A stretch of 7,268 nt of DNA from Tychonema litorale BBK16 (GTDB taxonomy: Bacteria > Cyanobacteriota > Cyanobacteriia > Cyanobacteriales > Microcoleaceae), in NCBI RefSeq assembly GCF_021648855.1, contig NZ_JAKJHX010000175.1, positions 1 to 7,268 on the forward strand, written 5' to 3'. Positions 6,057 to 7,268 of the stretch are shown here, one piece after another. Under the pieces are notes generated by a model, which saw nothing but the letters and a program-made list of their open reading frames with translations, did not search any database and had not been told where the DNA came from. Numbering within the stretch: position 1 is the stretch's first letter; every line of letters begins with the position of its first letter. The translations under genes were made by a program, and so were the position numbers.

Positions 6057-6111
6057 ACAGGGCATCGGCTTACATCTGCTAACTGAATTTTAAGTTGATC
6101 CCTGTATTTTT
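6057..6111 (+). terminator. Intrinsic terminator of hemW
   Basis: The left arm ACAGGG-C-ATCGGCTTA (6057-6072, C6063 bulged) pairs with TAAGTTGATCCCTGT (6091-6105). This makes a 15-bp stem with two G-T wobble pairs and an 18-nt loop, followed at once by ATTTTT (6106-6111). It begins 14 bp after the hemW stop. The long loop is unusual, but stem length and T-tract support termination. Confidence 0.6.
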
Positions 6112-6236
6112 AATGTAGATAATCATGCTGTTTTGATTGCTCCCTCAAAAAAATAACACTAAATAAGCCTTTAGATAGACGTAGGGATTGAAGTCACGCT
6201 GTCATAATTGAAAGTAATAATTTAAAAAGTAATTTA

Positions 6237-6455
6237 ATGAACACTCTACTTCTAGGCCGGAAGGCAATCGCAAACAAACTCAAACTTGCAATTGTGAATC
6301 CCGACTGCAATTCTATTTCTAAATGCACTTTTTGCAGTCACTACAAAATGCAAACAGGTTCCTTTGGTCAGTGTGAATTGTTGAACGCACCTGTTCTGGG
6401 TGCATGGAAGTCTTGTTGTTTAGGAAAGCCTGTTTTTCCACCTGCTTGGGAGTAA
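6237..6455 (+). CDS. Small Cys-rich cyanobacterial protein of unknown function
   Basis: This 72-residue protein has Cys24, then CTFCSHY (Cys30, Cys33), GQCELL (Cys46), APVLGAWKSCCL (Cys60, Cys61) and a PVFPPAWE end. From memory, cyanobacteria carry a family with the pattern C.NC.HY......GGxCQxLxVPVxGxWxACxLAxPPFxPxWE, and this fits it from residue 30 to the C-terminus. The CxxC-x12-C-x13-C spacing could hold a metal or an Fe-S cluster, but no role is known. There is no signal peptide or membrane segment. The first 25 residues look unconserved and the start is uncertain, because no Shine-Dalgarno sequence is visible. It stands alone: hemW upstream has its own terminator, and the next gene is a broken DUF1830 gene. 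Confidence 0.7.
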   Translation: MNTLLLGRKAIANKLKLAIVNPDCNSISKCTFCSHYKMQTGSFGQCELLNAPVLGAWKSCCLGKPVFPPAWE

Positions 6456-6514
6456 ATTGAAAAGGCAAAATAATCAATTCAATACTTAAAAAATCAAGAC
6501 AGATAACTGAATGA

Positions 6515-6543
6515 TTGCCATTTAAAAATTTGTGTGTTACTTT
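6515..6543 (+). promoter_or_regulatory. Candidate promoter of the DUF1830 gene
   Basis: TTGCCA (6515-6520) is followed at 17 bp by TACTTT (6538-6543). Transcription would start near 6550 and leave a leader of about 47 nt before the ATG at 6597. The -10 is weak, so this is a low-confidence call. If active, it would also read into the inserted element and could help to express tnpB. Confidence 0.25.
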
Positions 6544-6596
6544 AGAATTAGTCAACTTTTTGATGATTTCCATAATTGCACAAGCAAGTTAAGAAG

Positions 6597-6694
6597 ATGA
6601 ATTTAACAATTAACTCAGTAAATTCCGATCCTTCTGTCAAGATTCTGTGTTGGTATATCAATACTACTAACAAAATTCAAATTGCTCGGATTAC
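6597..6694 (+). pseudogene. DUF1830 gene, 5' fragment cut by an IS insertion
   Basis: The frame from the ATG at 6597 reads NSDPSVKILCWYINTTNKI then QIARIT. This matches the N-terminal part of DUF1830 proteins (ILCxYxNxTxxIQxxRITN...WYFERVVFPGQ, from memory), small cyanobacterial proteins of about 70-130 residues with unknown function. The match stops after Thr33. The expected N-x-x-WYFERVVFPGQ part is missing and the frame instead runs through an IS left end to a TAG at 6762-6764. The break coincides with TTAC at 6691-6694, the target used by IS608-like elements. The rest of the gene should lie beyond the right end of the element, outside the window. A TTG at 6576 would add seven residues; ATG is preferred. 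The gene is probably inactive unless the element excises precisely. Confidence 0.7.
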
Positions 6695-6708
6695 CAGAAA
6701 ACTGGGTC

Positions 6709-6737
6709 TAAAGCCCCGTCCTTCTAGGACGGCTTTA
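6709..6737 (+). repeat. IS left-end hairpin
   Basis: The arms TAAAGC (6709-6714) and CGTCCT (6717-6722) pair with AGGACG (6726-6731) and GCTTTA (6732-6737). This makes a 12-bp stem with a bulged CC (6715-6716) and a TCT triloop. Unpaired bases in the stem are typical of IS200/IS605 ends, where they are read by the Y1 transposase on single-stranded DNA. A smaller hairpin CCAG-AAAA-CTGG (6694-6705) stands just upstream, across the element boundary. The T-poor tail argues against its being mainly a terminator. Confidence 0.7.
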
Positions 6738-6774
6738 TATTATTATATTTATCTAGCAATATAGCGGATAAATA

Positions 6775-6783
6775 TGCTATAAT
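6775..6783 (+). promoter_or_regulatory. Extended -10 immediately before tnpB
   Basis: TGCTATAAT is a perfect extended -10 element. It ends only 6 bp before the tnpB ATG, so the predicted start point (about 6790) falls on the start codon itself. This suggests a leaderless mRNA. No clear -35 is present, which an extended -10 can tolerate. The element overlaps a small imperfect palindrome (6754-6779). Confidence 0.4.
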
Positions 6784-6789
6784 CAGAAC

Positions 6790-7268
6790 ATGATAGTAAG
6801 AGAAGCAAAGCTAAAAAACGGTACAAAAGAGCAATACTTAGCCCTTGATGAGGCGATCCGTACAGCGCAGTTTATTAGGAATAAAGCCGTGCGTTTTTGG
6901 ATGGATAATCAAGGGGTTAGTAAAGCTATTTTATACACCTTGTGCAAGGATTTAGCCACAGAGTTTCCTTTTGCAAAAAAGTTAAACTCTGCCGCTAGAC
7001 AAGCTAGTGCTGAACGGGCTTGGGCTGCTATCTCTAGCTTTTATTCCCGATGCAAAAAAGGCGCAGGGAAGAAAGGCTATCCAAAGTTCAAGAAACATTG
7101 TCACTCGGTAGAGTATAAAGTTTCAGGATGGAAGTTATCAGATGATTGTAAATCAATCACTTTCACTGATGGCTTTGAGGCTGGAACTTTATCTATATTT
7201 TGCAACAGTGAAACTCAGGAAGACTTGCATAGATCAAAGATTAATCGGGTGCGAGTAGTAAGAAGAGC
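6790..7268 (+). CDS. tnpB: RNA-guided nuclease TnpB (IS605 OrfB), N-terminal part
   Basis: The frame is open from the ATG at 6790 to the window end (159 full codons), so this is a partial gene cut by the window and not by mutation. The protein begins MIVREAKLKNGTKEQY and shows features of cyanobacterial OrfB proteins: TAQFIRNKAVRFW (25-37), SAARQASAERAWAAISSFY (67-85), RCKKGAGKKGYPKFKK (87-102) and a WKLSDD segment (114-119). This is the N-terminal REC/wedge-like region. The RuvC catalytic D, E and D and the zinc finger lie downstream and cannot be judged here. TnpB is a guide-RNA-directed DNA nuclease, ancestor of Cas12, which helps the element persist. No ribosome binding site precedes the ATG, which fits a leaderless transcript. 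Confidence 0.85.
   Translation, partial: MIVREAKLKNGTKEQYLALDEAIRTAQFIRNKAVRFWMDNQGVSKAILYTLCKDLATEFPFAKKLNSAARQASAERAWAAISSFYSRCKKGAGKKGYPKFKKHCHSVEYKVSGWKLSDDCKSITFTDGFEAGTLSIFCNSETQEDLHRSKINRVRVVRR

Larger units (their letters stand above)
6695..7268 (+). mobile_element. IS200/IS605-family element with tnpB, left part
   Basis: The element begins directly after TTAC (6691-6694) inside a DUF1830 gene. Its left end has a subterminal bulged hairpin (6709-6737) with AAAG at its 5' foot, then about 50 bp of AT-rich DNA and the start of tnpB. There is no tnpA between the left end and tnpB, so this is either a tnpB-only (IS1341-type) element or one with tnpA further right. The right end, where the guide RNA of TnpB is normally encoded, is outside the window. 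There are no terminal inverted repeats and no target duplication, as expected for the family. The boundary at 6694/6695 is inferred from gene disruption and the IS608 rule. Confidence 0.75.

Noticed and set aside
6319..6573. Minus-strand frame of 84 codons over the Cys-rich gene
   Set aside because: The plus-strand product shows ordered Cys motifs and a family-like ending, whereas this frame shows nothing recognisable.
6576..6764. 62-codon frame as an intact small gene
   Set aside because: Its first part matches DUF1830 and its last part is the translated IS left-end hairpin, so it is a chimera produced by the insertion.

Overview
The window looks like chromosomal DNA of a filamentous, Oscillatoriales-like cyanobacterium (Microcoleus/Oscillatoria type). 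The evidence is a UrtE of cyanobacterial type, a lumenal-type pentapeptide-repeat protein, a PIN/TRAM membrane protein, several small proteins I know only from cyanobacteria, three exact HIP1 octamers GCGATCGC (1495-1502, 4836-4843, 5167-5174), an ATTAGTC heptamer tract and a GGTTGAAACCGC-type dispersed repeat. The genus is inferred, not proven.

Layout. Positions 1-63 are a heptanucleotide tandem repeat that ends 13 bp before urtE (77-775, +), the last ATPase gene of a urea ABC transporter whose other genes presumably lie upstream. urtE converges on a minus-strand cluster, and the gap holds a two-hairpin dispersed repeat. In transcription order the cluster is a DUF6717-like gene (2497-2844), an LCP-family cell-wall glycopolymer transferase (1441-2481) and a secreted pentapeptide-repeat protein (892-1416), with gaps of 15 and 24 bp. 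A second minus-strand pair follows: a PIN/TRAM membrane protein (3238-4320) and, 6 bp after it, a 61-residue double-CxxC protein (3046-3231). A divergent region of about 420 bp (4321-4741) carries two long imperfect palindromes, one lying on the likely promoter of hemW. hemW (4742-6043, +) encodes a radical-SAM heme chaperone and ends at a strong terminator hairpin. After it comes a 72-residue Cys-rich protein (6237-6455, +).

The right end is a mobile-element junction. A DUF1830-type gene starting at 6597 is cut after about 33 codons, exactly at a TTAC tetranucleotide. From there an IS200/IS605-family left end runs into a tnpB gene (6790 onward) that leaves the window. tnpB has no stop inside the window and is read here from its open frame. 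The left end carries a bulged hairpin with AAAG at its foot, matching the IS608 rule in which TTAC is the target and AAAG its guide.

I found no tRNA, rRNA, CRISPR array or obvious defence system. The most informative item is the insertion of the tnpB element into DUF1830, which predicts the target site and probable TAM of this TnpB. The two palindromes upstream of hemW, the small Cys-rich proteins and the repeat abutting urtE are the other points worth checking.
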